NCBI GenBank assembly: GCA_934047225.1
Contig: OW203988.1
Coordinates: forward strand, 6,668,229 to 6,732,228
Direction of reading: 5' to 3'
Length of the DNA stretch: 64,000 nucleotides
Source of the DNA: Ypsolopha sequella
Lineage: Eukaryota > Arthropoda > Insecta > Lepidoptera > Ypsolophidae
A program made the translations under genes and the position numbers. The notes under the pieces are model-generated. The model was not told the DNA's origin, did not search any database, and saw only the letters and a program-made list of their open reading frames with translations. Position 1 is the first letter of the stretch. Each line of letters opens with the position of its first letter. This document shows positions 9,867 to 19,530 of the stretch, piece by piece.

Positions 9867-10748
9867 ATGGATACCTCAACAGTATTGGATAAGTCTGATT
9901 CTGCACCGGATCTCCGTGCACTCAGTTATGACGCAACAGCTCAAGAAGATCACATCACAGTGAGAGCTAAAAGGAAGAGACTTGAAAAAACAATAAGTGA
10001 AGACCTTTCTGATTTTCGTGATGAGATGAAGAACCTGTTCCACTCGATGGTTACCCAAAACAGTGAACAGATGAACAAACTATTTCCGATACTAACGGAA
10101 ATTAAAATAGCAAACACAAACATTGAGAACTCTATTGCATACCTATCAGAACAAAACAATGAATTTAAAAAGAAGATACAGCAGCTGGAGGTAGAGTCAA
10201 AGAAAAAGGATGAGCTCATCATACTACTTGAAGAGAGGCTCGAAGACTCTATGAGGATAATTCAGAAAAAAACTTTTGAAATAAAAAATGTTCCTATTGA
10301 CCCAAAGGAATCCAAAGAAGGGTTAATAAATATGGTGACTAATCTCGGCAAAAATCTAAATATTAACCTAACAAAGACTGACATCTGTGACATCTACAAA
10401 ACCAAAGGAACTACTGACAAAAAATCTATTGTTGTCGAATTTAACTCTATGCTGACAAAAGATGAAATCTTGAAGAGTGCAAAAATGTATAATTATAAAA
10501 ATAAAGGCGATAGATTATGTGCTAAACACCTCGGATATACAAAAAATACAGACACCCCCATCTTCATTGCTGATCACCTAACACATAAGGCGGCGAGACT
10601 CCACTTCTTGGCAAGAGAAATAAAACGTTCTAAGAACTACAAGTACTGCTGGACGTCCTATGGTCGCGTATACATCAAGAAAGAAGATGCCACACCGTCT
10701 ATTTGGATAAAAAGTGAAACACAAGCACAGCAGATTATGAACGAATGA
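9867..10748 (+). CDS. LINE ORF1 protein, coiled coil plus FP-like domain (copy 1)
   Basis: A 293-residue protein starting at a true ATG. ORF1 proteins bind the element RNA and form trimers or larger assemblies with it in the cytoplasm. Residues about 40-135 are a charged helix with heptad-like spacing (IQQLEVESKKKDELIILLEE region), a probable coiled coil. It is followed by an FEIKNVP strand (137-143) that starts an RRM-like fold. The C-terminal part (about 230-285) has IADHLTHKAARLHFLAREIK, then the Y-x-CW-T-x-x-G-x-V pattern. That arrangement resembles proteins of the baculovirus FP (25K) family, as annotated in insect retroelements. There is no CCHC knuckle. The minus-strand ORF at 59497-60327 is homologous throughout. 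Function is inferred from position and fold. Confidence 0.88.
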   Translation: MDTSTVLDKSDSAPDLRALSYDATAQEDHITVRAKRKRLEKTISEDLSDFRDEMKNLFHSMVTQNSEQMNKLFPILTEIKIANTNIENSIAYLSEQNNEFKKKIQQLEVESKKKDELIILLEERLEDSMRIIQKKTFEIKNVPIDPKESKEGLINMVTNLGKNLNINLTKTDICDIYKTKGTTDKKSIVVEFNSMLTKDEILKSAKMYNYKNKGDRLCAKHLGYTKNTDTPIFIADHLTHKAARLHFLAREIKRSKNYKYCWTSYGRVYIKKEDATPSIWIKSETQAQQIMNE

Positions 10749-11119
10749 CTATTCTTTAGTGATATCTTTAGTTATTATTTCTGTAAGTTAAAAAATTTTA
10801 TATTTACCCTACTAACACAAACATTATTTTGCTATTTAAACTCATATCACCCTACACACTATTCCTCCACACAAAATCACTTACAACAATTATCAACAAA
10901 TTTTAAATTCTCAGTATACATGGCATTTACACAGACCCCAATTTTATTTCAAACACACAACAAGTACATCATCCACTCATCTTTTTATTTTGATTATAAC
11001 CATGAGCTCAAAAATCTATCATTCACTCGACTGACTTTCACACAAATCGTACGCCATAGAATTATATTCCCAAAGATACAGACTTTAATGAACCTCGGTT
11101 GCATAACCATATTCCCAAT

Positions 11120-14068
11120 ATGATATTACAACAAGAAATAATGGAAGAATTAGACGACATTAAAAATACAATTAGTTTCAAATGTTCAATAGACGAATTG
11201 TCCTCTCGTCTTACATCAGAAAAACCAGTATATTCTATAGTTACACAAAATATCAGAAGCATCAATAAAAATATAGATGACTTTGAAGTAAATCTAAGCA
11301 TGTTCCAAGAAAATATAGACATTATTGTCTTAACGGAATGCCGCCTAAATCCAAACAAACCTATACCAAACAGACATAACTATCGTACCTATTACACTAC
11401 AAATAAAGTGACACAAAATGATGGAGTCGTTGTTTATATAAACCAATCAATAGAGCATAAAGTTAAAGAAGTTTTGTTATCCGAAGCATCATGCCTAGAG
11501 GTCAGAGTCCCAAATTTAACTATTATATGTGTTTATAGGTCTCCATCAAATGCCAATATCACAAACTTTATTACCGCACTAGACTTATACCTCAACTCTG
11601 AACATTTAAAAAGCAATGTATTGATTTCTGGCGACTTAAACATAAATATTGTGAAAGGAAATAATGACAACCGTAGTGATAAGTATCTTAATATGTTAGC
11701 TAGCCATAGTCTGCTACCTGGTCATCTACTTAGTACCAGATTGAAAAGTTGCTTAGATCACGTCATCACTAATTTAGACCCAAACAATCTCTCGGCAGTA
11801 ATAGCGGTACTTGAAACGACTGTAACAGACCACTCTATGATTCTCGTAAACATTTACATAAAAACACGCTTAAAACCCAAAAATAAAACAAAAACTGTAA
11901 TCAACTATACTAATGCACTAGAATCACTAAGAAAAAATGACTTATCTGAACTAATGAAAATTAATGACCCAAATACTCTGACTGATAAACTGATTAAGCT
12001 CATCACGACATCACTAAATTCTAATACAAAAATATTAAAAATATCATGTAATAAACGAATTATAAAACCTTGGATTACGCCTGGTATTGTAAAATGCATT
12101 AAAAATAGAAACAGGTTACAAAAACAACTACAAAAAGATCAAAATAATGAAATTCTCAACATTACTTACCGAAGATACAGAAACTTTTGCAACAATCTGA
12201 TCAAAAAATTAAAAATACAGTACGAGCGTGATCAATTAAATAAAAGTAAAAAGAATAATAAATTACTATGGAATACAATTAAAAACATTACTAATCTTAA
12301 TAAAGTCAAAACAAATAATAATGAACTTCTAAACCTAAAAAAATCTCCTTTAAATTCTGCTGTAATGATTAACAAACATTTTAAAAATGTAGGAAAATCG
12401 CTCGCTGAACAAATCATTACTCCTGATCGAAACCAAATTTGTAATAAGTACCTTGCTTCACTTCCTTGTAAACAACAATCCATTGGCGTAATAGAACCAA
12501 CGACAGGTGAAATAGAATCAATTTTGCTTAATCTTAAATCTGATTCAGCCAGTGGCTGGGATAATATTCCAACGAAATTTTTAAAACTGGCCAAAAATGA
12601 ACTGGTTCCTATCATAAATTACCTAAGTATTATCTGTTTTAACCAAGGAATTTTCCCCCTAGCCCTTAAAAAATCCATTATTCATCCCGTGCATAAGGGT
12701 GGTGACAGAGACGATGTAGATAATTACAGGCCCATATCCGTTCTTCCAGCACTATCCAAAATACTTGAAAAAATTATTAATATAAGATTAGTGAGCTATT
12801 TAAAAAACTATAATATAATATCTGAATCACAGTTTGGATTTCAACAAGAAAAAAGTACGGAGGATGCAGTCCTCGAGTTAACTAAAAACATTACAAATTT
12901 TCTTGACAATAAAAAAAAAACTCTTTGTATTTTTCTTGACCTCAAAAAAGCATTCGATACTGTCTCTGTCCCCATTCTTATACGGAAACTTGAGAAGCTT
13001 GGTATTCGTGGTACTTTCCTGGACCTTCTCTCGGATTATCTTCAACATAGAACACAACGTGTCAAACTAGACGAAAGTACCTTCAGTACGGATGAATCCA
13101 CCACCCAGTATGGTGTTCCGCAGGGTAGTGTTTTGGGACCTACCCTGTTTCTAATTTATATAAATGATATTACTAATATCAAACTAACAAATGGGAAAGT
13201 CTTTTCTTACGCTGATGACACAGCTTTACTCTTTCATGGAAGCAGTTGGACAGAAGTGTATGCTTTGGCGGAAGATGGTCTTCGTCAAGTTATAAATTGG
13301 TTACAAACTAACCTTCTCACATTAAATATTAATAAAACAAATTACATTACCTTTTCTCTATTAAAATCAACACAACCTGATAATCAAATAAAACTTATTG
13401 CACACACGTGTAATGGAAATGAAGAAAGTAAATGTAAATGTTCATCTCTGGAAAAAGTTACTACTACCAAATACCTAGGCGTCCACATTGACCAACTGCT
13501 TACATGGCACAAGCAAATCGACATGGTCTCAGCTCGTGCTAGAAAACTCATTTGGCTTTTTATGTATCTAAGACACATTGCTGATAAAGAATTGCTCATC
13601 TATATCTACAAAACACTGGTTCAGTCCATATTATTGTACTGTTTGCCTATCTGGGGCGGATCACACAAAACTAAACTCATTATGCTAGAACGTAGTCAAA
13701 GATCTATACTCAAAGTGATGATGTTTAAAAAAAGAACCTATAGTACTACTAGTATTTTTAATGACACAAATCTGCTGACAGTGAGGCAACTATATATTTT
13801 ACAGTGTGTCTTAAAATTACATAAACACTTAATACTTAATCCTAAATTAAAAAATAAACGTAACCCATGTATAATTAAATCAACTATTATCAAAACCACT
13901 TTTGCATCAAATCAATTCACAGCTAGATCAACTTACTTATACAATAAGATAAATAGATTACTAAACATTTATTCACTAAAATTCACAGAATGTAAAAAGA
14001 CTGTTATTACCTGGATAAAACAACTTAATTACGATGAAACTGAGGATTTACTGAAGCCAATATCATAA
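11120..14068 (+). CDS. LINE ORF2: endonuclease plus reverse transcriptase (copy 1)
   Basis: This protein nicks target DNA and primes reverse transcription from the nick. The frame is open from 11099, where it begins TTG. The first ATG is codon 8 (11120), giving 982 residues. An apurinic-like endonuclease occupies about residues 35-245: TQNIRS (Asn), LTECR (Glu), VYRSP, SGDLNIN (Asp, Asn) and TDHSM (Asp-His). The RT follows at about 460-830, with NYRPIS, FLDLKKAFDTV, GVPQGSVLGP and SYADDTALLF. A C-x7-C-x-C cluster sits between the palm and KYLGV and is also present in copy 2. The C-terminal 150 residues are a basic helical tail, with no RNase H. All catalytic residues expected of both domains are present, and no stop or frameshift is seen. 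The ORF1-to-ORF2 spacer is 371 bp and the frames do not overlap. Confidence 0.93.
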   Translation: MILQQEIMEELDDIKNTISFKCSIDELSSRLTSEKPVYSIVTQNIRSINKNIDDFEVNLSMFQENIDIIVLTECRLNPNKPIPNRHNYRTYYTTNKVTQNDGVVVYINQSIEHKVKEVLLSEASCLEVRVPNLTIICVYRSPSNANITNFITALDLYLNSEHLKSNVLISGDLNINIVKGNNDNRSDKYLNMLASHSLLPGHLLSTRLKSCLDHVITNLDPNNLSAVIAVLETTVTDHSMILVNIYIKTRLKPKNKTKTVINYTNALESLRKNDLSELMKINDPNTLTDKLIKLITTSLNSNTKILKISCNKRIIKPWITPGIVKCIKNRNRLQKQLQKDQNNEILNITYRRYRNFCNNLIKKLKIQYERDQLNKSKKNNKLLWNTIKNITNLNKVKTNNNELLNLKKSPLNSAVMINKHFKNVGKSLAEQIITPDRNQICNKYLASLPCKQQSIGVIEPTTGEIESILLNLKSDSASGWDNIPTKFLKLAKNELVPIINYLSIICFNQGIFPLALKKSIIHPVHKGGDRDDVDNYRPISVLPALSKILEKIINIRLVSYLKNYNIISESQFGFQQEKSTEDAVLELTKNITNFLDNKKKTLCIFLDLKKAFDTVSVPILIRKLEKLGIRGTFLDLLSDYLQHRTQRVKLDESTFSTDESTTQYGVPQGSVLGPTLFLIYINDITNIKLTNGKVFSYADDTALLFHGSSWTEVYALAEDGLRQVINWLQTNLLTLNINKTNYITFSLLKSTQPDNQIKLIAHTCNGNEESKCKCSSLEKVTTTKYLGVHIDQLLTWHKQIDMVSARARKLIWLFMYLRHIADKELLIYIYKTLVQSILLYCLPIWGGSHKTKLIMLERSQRSILKVMMFKKRTYSTTSIFNDTNLLTVRQLYILQCVLKLHKHLILNPKLKNKRNPCIIKSTIIKTTFASNQFTARSTYLYNKINRLLNIYSLKFTECKKTVITWIKQLNYDETEDLLKPIS

Positions 14069-14686
14069 ATATTCATATGTTTTAAGTTATCGCAGTCTAA
14101 CCTTACCGAGTACATGAATCATCGACAGGCCTTACTAACCTACTTAGCTTAGTGTTTATTGTGTTACTCATAAGAGTGAATCTCCATCGGTAACACTTAT
14201 GAACTGGTTCCATTATCTTTTCTCCTTCTTTGCACCTTAGAATAGTTAATAATTTTTGCCACCTACCCCCCATGCAGTGTGAAGTATAATAGATAATTAA
14301 CAGTTACTTGTGTCTAAATTAAAACCAAAACACGGGAATTACCTACATAACATTAAAATGAAAACGGCATCTTATTATTATTATTATATTATATAGGTAT
14401 ATCCATGCATATTATTATTATTATATCCATACACATATTTATACCACATAGATTTCAGCACATACACAACACACGCACACAAACCCTCACACACCCTCTC
14501 AAACACATACACCAACACACCCTTTCTCCTACTAACAAAAGCACAAAAACAATGTAACAAGGGAAGAACGGTCCCTCCTAATACAGGTTATTGTTAGCTT
14601 AAAAGGAGGGTCCAAAGAATTGTAAAAATTACTTGTGTATAAATAAAATTTTTGTATTTTGTATTTGTATTTTGTATCTGAAAACT
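14069..14686 (+). other. LINE copy 1 3' UTR and repetitive tail
   Basis: The UTR contains TTA-type microsatellite stretches (14373-14425) and a CA-rich segment (about 14458-14525), then AATAAAATTTTTGTATTTTG with repeated TTTGTA-like units up to about 14678. Copy 2 also has a CA-rich 3' UTR (55985-56040, read on its own strand), so this is a lineage character. The AATAAA just before the tail could serve as the poly(A) signal. Confidence 0.7.
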
Positions 14687-15349
14687 TATAATTAAAAAGA
14701 TTTTAGAAACAAAAACGTTTTTTTTTCCTTTAAAACTATGGTAAAACCTCAGAATCCTATTCTGTCTGAGGGTAAAACAGTGTCAGTCATATTGACAGAC
14801 TGTTTCAGACTTGGCACAAAAAGGTTTCTTGTATGTTTTTTGTCGACTTATACTAATTGGAGACCTCCAAGTAAGATAGTATAATATTTGTATAGTATGA
14901 CAAAACCAAGGAGGCTGTCACACAAATAAGAAGTAGATAATGAATTTTTCTTTCAAGAACCTGCTTTCCAAATCATCCTTGTGTACGCTGAGGGCAACCT
15001 TTATAAACCTCAAATATGCTATTTTCAAACACCCTTCTTTCCGGGGTCAATATTTCTGCCACCCCAGCCCTCTATCTCGGGGTGATAACGACCAATGTCA
15101 ACACTCTGCTTTGAATTCTTTAATAGATAATTTGTAACCTGTCTCGACCAAAATAGATTCTATTTACTTAGGGTTAAGATATATTGTGGTAAATACGTTC
15201 TACAGATGGGCTCCGTTGCACCCTCGAGGTATTTCCGGTCTTTTATTATCTCTGTTAAAATTGTGAAGGATGTGTGATGGATAATGTACGTAAAATATTT
15301 GTATGTGGTGAATGAGGAGGGTTTCTTCCAGCTGTGTCATGAAGTCTTC
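14687..15349. other. No gene seen
   Basis: AT-rich unique-looking DNA. CTCCAAGTAAGATAGT at 14865-14880 is identical to 9336-9351 in the repeat before the LINE (discussed under rejected items). The 65-codon frame at 14940 has no recognisable features. Confidence 0.5.
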
Positions 15350-15785
15350 ATCATTAATATTAGGTCTTTACATATGAAATTGCTGTTTTCTATAGAGAAT
15401 TTGAATGAAACTCAATTTTCAGTACTTGCATTTTTGCATTTTTTTTAGGAATGACAAATCCAAATTATGTTATTTCTTATTTGTATGAATGAGACAACAT
15501 GGAGCTAACAGCAACATTAATTTAATTTTTCAAATTTTTAGCCGTAAAATATTATTACGAATCTTGGAAATGGATAGCATTTAGGACGAACTGTTTTTGA
15601 AGATTTAATTTTTATAATCAAACTGAAAATAAAAACAAAATTTAATATGTAGATATAAAACGTTGAAATCTACTTTCAAACAAAAAACAAATAATTGAAA
15701 TAGCTATTGAATTACAGGAATTATGAACTCAAGAATCTATAAAAAAAATCGGCAAATTCATATGTAAAGATCTGTTATTATAATG
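15350..15785. repeat. About 435-bp foldback element
   Basis: The left arm AGGTCTTTACATATGAAATT (about 15361) is matched by the inverse AATTCATATGTAAAGATCTG (about 15756). The pairing continues over about 60 bp (CTATAGAGAATTTGAATGAA versus the GAACTCAAGAATCTATAAAA side). The arms are imperfect and the centre is AT-rich. Confidence 0.6.
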
Positions 15786-17109
15786 TAGGGACACGGATTT
15801 ATACTATTAGAAAGCCAACAAGGCGAGATAAGAATGGAAACAAACTTTCAGGGGTTCATAACAATTTATTTGAAGAAATTATACAAATTTATAACTTCCT
15901 ATTCTACTCGTTCTTGTATGTATTGGATACAGATGATTTGTCAGAAGTCTCCGAATTATTCGTATTTATTATAAAACTATCTATAATGTTGCCAATTTTG
16001 GTATGAAAATTGTTCTCTACTTTTAAGGGGAACGAAAATACAAACAGAAATAAAATGTCAGCTTTCGGATGATTTTGTTGCAATAATTAGGTTACGTATA
16101 GCCATAAAAAAATACATGTTTTTGGTTGAACTTTAAGGTATTCATTTTCCACAAACCACGTTAATCTATTCATATTTGTACTGTCAATGAATTTTTTTGT
16201 AACCCTCTATTGCACACTTCTTATCGATTTTGTTTCAGGTATCGCTTTCGCGATTTTGTTGGTTTTTTTTTTATAAAATTAGTGTGAATGATATCTATTC
16301 ATTTTCCAAATACCACGTTATTCGGGTCAAAAAAAGCACCCCCTTTTTCCAAAAATACGTAAATCCACTGATGCAGTCAGCGGCAGCAAGATATTGTCAG
16401 TCTACGCCTAGCGTTGGCGCCCGTAAGACGTGGAACCTGTGCCCTTTTTTGCAAGCTATAAATATCTCCCAAAACTACTTCAAAACACATTGAAATTGAC
16501 GTGATCCACACCTTTTTGCCATTTGTCAGCAGGTACATTTGGATTCCTTGTAAAAAAAAAATCACATCTTCAAATTTAAATATGGTATTTATTTCGAGCC
16601 ACGTATCCTTTCAAGTCAGCCCACATTTTTCCACAGTTCTATCGGATTTAGCTCCCAGTAAGATAAGTTAGTCTTCCACCTTGTATTTTTTTGCGAGCTC
16701 ATCCACAGCATAACATTAGTAGTTCGCCATTATCTCGTTCAATTTCTTCAAAAGTTCTGCCTTTACAACTTTTGAAACGTGTTTTTTTGCTCGTATTGTA
16801 AAATCACCGAGAAGTGAGTCAGCGGCAAGGTACTAAATTTTCTTTTTAAAAATCGAAATTATGATTCATTATTATAGAAATTGCTGTGAGTCCTTAAACC
16901 GGTAATTGATAGGGGTCCCGGACAAAGAGGGTCTCGATTTTGATCAATTTTAATGCGATTAGGAGGCTGGGCAATTGGACATTTTGTTCATTAGTTCCGA
17001 GGATTCCAGGAACCGGGATCTTATTAATGGAATTAGGCTCGACCTACGACATTAAAGTAGAATAGGATAGGGAAAGTTGTTAGTACGTGGCTTTACATGC
17101 GGGGACTCC
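15786..17109. other. No gene seen
   Basis: There is no convincing frame, RNA or promoter. 'TATTCATTTTCCA(C/A)A(A/T)ACCACGTTA' occurs twice (16139 and 16296), a short local direct duplication. The 60- to 90-codon frames at 16230-16565 overlap on both strands and look like chance. Confidence 0.45.
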
Positions 17110-17273
17110 TGGGGCTCTACCGCGTAATTCTTATTTGTATCAACTTCAAGCAAATGCATGCGAAATTCAACGCGTGCAAAAGAGATGGCATGTTAGGCGG
17201 GCGTCGTCGCACGCACGTCAAATTTCAATCTCAAGTTGATGTTGATGAAAATGAGAATTACGCGGTAGACCCG
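17110..17273. repeat. 164-bp MITE, 'GGGTCTACCGCGTAATTC' family, copy 1
   Basis: The ends GGGCTCTACCGCGTAATTC and GAATTACGCGGTAGACCC are inverted. The middle carries ATGCATGCGAAATTCAACGC and GGCGGGCGTCGTCGCACGCA. A near-identical copy in the opposite orientation is at 29468-29629. The 73-codon frame crosses the whole element and recurs in the other copy, but it is a by-product of shared sequence in a non-coding element. Confidence 0.8.
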
Positions 17274-17528
17274 TGCTACAGGTATTTTCATTCGAGAACT
17301 CAAACTAAATGTATTTAATGTTTAAGCATGCTAAAGAAATAAATCCTTTTCATTTTTTTTTATTTCCATTCTGCTCAAAAGTGGATATAGAGTTCTAAAC
17401 TTCTGAAGAGCATTTTTGTCCAAAACATTTAAACTTACTTTAAAATTCATGGAAATAGTAGGTAATAAAAAATGTAAAGCACTAGAAAAAAAAATTATAA
17501 ATAATATTGTTAAATCTTTTCTTTGGCC

Positions 17529-17955
17529 TTTTATTGTTTTAAATAGATTTTAATATAAATAAAAAGTATTAATTGGTTTCTAAATATATTTCGGCCAACT
17601 TGTGGCCGTCGTCAGTCGAATAAGTAAAAATTCTTAAATGGCCGAAATGTATTTCGAAATCAATTAATACTTGATTTATATAAAAACGGCTCACCTCAAT
17701 ACGTGTTATGATCGGGAAAACCGACCAGTTTCAGCGTAACGTGTGAGTGAGGCGTAACCTCATCGCGTAAACGTCTTTACTCGCCCAGATAAAGGCAGTC
17801 TAAATCTGCTGAAACTGGTCGGCTTTCCCGATCATAACACGTATTGAGGAGAGCCGTTTTTATATAAATCATGAATTATCCTCAAGTCTTATTTAATTCT
17901 ACAATTAATACTTTTTTATTTATATTTATAATCCATTTAAAACTACAAAAAATAA
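17529..17955. repeat. Composite foldback element with nested hairpin
   Basis: Outer arms: TTTTAAATAGATTTTAATAT and AAAAGTATTAATTG on the left face CAATTAATACTTTTTTATTT and ATCCATTTAAAACTAC on the right (17902-17946). A second inverted pair, AATTGGTTTCTAAATATATTTCGGCCA and its inverse, lies at 17571-17665. The 199-bp element at 17672-17870 sits between them, which suggests insertion of one foldback element into another. Confidence 0.6.
17672..17870. repeat. 199-bp MITE with about 60-bp inverted termini (nested)
   Basis: GATTTATATAAAAACGGCTC at the left is the inverse of GAGCCGTTTTTATATAAATC at the right. Complementarity runs on through AATACGTGTTATGATCGGGA and CCGACCAGTTTCAGC. The central 70 bp is not palindromic. 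It is inserted in the larger foldback element around it. Confidence 0.8.
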
Positions 17956-18234
17956 TACAACTATAAATTAATGTTACCTACGCCCTTCAAAAAGTATATT
18001 TTCCACTACAAAATTAATTTTTCGCACTATATAGTTTTCTTTCTAACCTAACCTGCCAGCTCTCTTCAGCGCTGGTTTACTATTAAAAGCTTATTAGTGG
18101 AAACCATTATTTTTAAAGTTAATTTATACTGAAAGTAATAAAGCTTAGCCTCTCAAAGTGAGAGTGTAAAGTTTTTATAGTTTATTTAGTGCATATCTCT
18201 GAACAAGAAAAAAAATTAGGGTATAGAGAAACAT

Positions 18235-18560
18235 AAAGAAAAACATATTTTTACGAAAAAGCTGCAACTTCCATTTGCCCTTGTGTGACGTCACTTGAGA
18301 AATAGCTGTTTAGAAATGTGTCCTTTGCTATCAAGACAAATTGCTGCCGACTCATTTGACAGATGTATGACAAATGAGTAGACAGACAGAGACAGACCAC
18401 TTTTTTTACAAGCACACATCACAATCAGTATAATGTCTAAAATTCTCAAGTGACGTCAAATCGGACAATTCTTTAAAAAACCTTAAAAAAGTAATAGTCA
18501 AATTATATACCAAAATAATGAAAACTGTGTCCTAAAATGGCGTATATCCTCTGAAAAAAA
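18235..18560 (+). repeat. Dispersed repeat A, copy 2
   Basis: Same landmarks as at 2627-3070: GCTGCAACTTCCATTTGCCC, GAAATGTGTCCTTTGCTATC, GAGTAGACAGACAGAGACAG and CACATCACAATCAGTATAAT. It is followed directly by repeat B in a head-to-tail arrangement. The two may be parts of one longer element. Confidence 0.7.
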
Positions 18561-19020
18561 ATCTGTTCGAAAAAGGCGCTACGGAAAAAAATCGACACTT
18601 TTAGAACGTGCATATCTACTTCAGTAAATAATGTATTATTTTGATAAAATAGTATATTATTTTTGGATTCTTTTTCTAGGGGTATGTTAGAACAGAAACG
18701 CGATTGGAGAAATTCGGCTTGATAGAAATATTTATTGAAATAAGATCTTTCTCGACACCAATTCTCCTGGTTTGACAATTTGGAATGACATATGGACTAC
18801 AATTATATTTTATTAGATGGATTGTAACAGTATCTAGGACCTGGGTTAAACGAAATTTTGATAGCAACTTTAGTACATTTTATATTAATAAAAAACCGAC
18901 TTTTTGCTACTTTTCCTCGAATCCGTCCCTCTCGCACTGAGGATTTTTTCGCATATGGAGTAAAAGGGACGCTAAAACTTTTACATATCGCCTTAAGATA
19001 GGGGAATTCTACGAGGGTTC
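18561..19020 (+). repeat. Dispersed repeat B, copy 2
   Basis: Reverse complement of 1611-2015, from GGCGCTACGGAAAAAAATCG to ATCGCCTTAAGA. The part from about 18690 recurs at 62150-62420. Open frames on the minus strand here are not conserved in the other copies. Confidence 0.6.
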
Positions 19021-19234
19021 GGACAACCCGGGAGCCAAGTAAAGCTAAATAAATATATTTACTCTGTCCCAGTCGAGAATGATTGAGTGACTCACGTTCT
19101 AAGGGTTCCGCCTAGAAACTAAAACCCTTATAGCGGAGCTTGGACATAATTTAAATTAACTGCAGCAGACTGGCTGAGAATACAAGAATGAGAATAAGTA
19201 GTTACCGACCCAGAATTATTCGATAGTTTTTAGG

Positions 19235-19325
19235 GATCCGTATCCGAAGGTTGCCAAATGGGACCCTATTACTAAGCCTCCGCTGTCAGTATGTCCGTCT
19301 GTCTTCGAAACAACAGACCGAATAG
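19235..19325 (+). repeat. 'GGGACCCTATTACTAAG' repeat, 5' fragment
   Basis: The fragment starts AGGGATCCGTATCCGAAGG and includes GGGACCCTATTACTAAGCCT and CCGCTGTC..GTCCGTCTGTC. Longer copies are at 54610-55205 (+), 47790-48320 (+) and 63075-63410 (-). Here it is truncated after about 90 bp, where repeat E begins. Confidence 0.65.
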
Positions 19326-19399
19326 TAGTTTATGCTACAACGGCGAAAAGGAATGAATCACGAGGACGATTTAAAACACGAGCGTAGCGAGTTGAAGCC
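19326..19399 (-). repeat. Dispersed repeat E, short fragment
   Basis: The segment ATAGTAGTTTATGCTAC through ACGAGGACGATTTAAAACAC and GAGCGTAGCGAGT is the reverse of the end of the repeat at 36145-36538 and 61080-61465. It breaks off abruptly into the minisatellite. Confidence 0.65.
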
Positions 19400-19530
19400 C
19401 TACCACTGGGCTACGACTTGGTTACCACTGGGCTACGACTGGGCTATGACTGGGCTACCACCGGGCTACGACTGGGCTACCACCGGGCTACGACTGGGCT
19501 ACCACTGGGCTACGACAGGGCTACCACTGC
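19400..19530. repeat. 11/22-bp minisatellite
   Basis: About six degenerate copies of a 22-bp unit made of two 11-mers (CTACCACTGGG and CTACGACTGGG). It follows the truncated repeat E. The unit is GC-richer than its surroundings. A frame reading W-L-P-L-G-Y-D repeats crosses it, but there is no sign that it is a gene. Confidence 0.85.

Larger units (their letters stand above)
9550..14686 (+). mobile_element. Full-length non-LTR retrotransposon (LINE), copy 1
   Basis: The element has a two-ORF layout: ORF1 9867-10748, a 371-bp spacer, and ORF2 11120-14068. A CA-rich 3' UTR follows, and the end (about 14644-14680) is an A/T simple repeat of TTTGTA-type units, as in LINEs that lack a long poly(A) tail. 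There is no LTR and no RNase H or integrase. Endonuclease and RT motifs place it with CR1/Jockey-type LINEs, but the clade needs a tree. Boundaries are uncertain. A 10-bp TATAATTAAA occurs at 9537-9546 and 14687-14696 and could be a target-site duplication, but it is AT-rich and unconvincing. Both ORFs are intact, so the insertion is young or was recently active. Confidence 0.9.

Noticed and set aside
12232..12615. Minus-strand frames inside LINE ORF2 (also 11062, 11905, 13384)
   Set aside because: Antisense shadows of a well-supported coding frame. The same applies to + strand frames over LINE copy 2 (57527-60142).
9336..14880. 16-bp identity CTCCAAGTAAGATAGT at 9336 and 14865 as a LINE target duplication
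   Set aside because: The left copy belongs to the 'CAGCAGTGGAC' repeat, which continues past it, and the right copy is not followed by that repeat. The arrangement does not fit a duplication made by insertion. It remains unexplained.
17097..17318. 73-codon frame repeated at 29432-29650 as a conserved small protein
   Set aside because: Both frames span whole copies of a short inverted-repeat element. Sharing follows from DNA identity, and the frame includes the palindromic ends.
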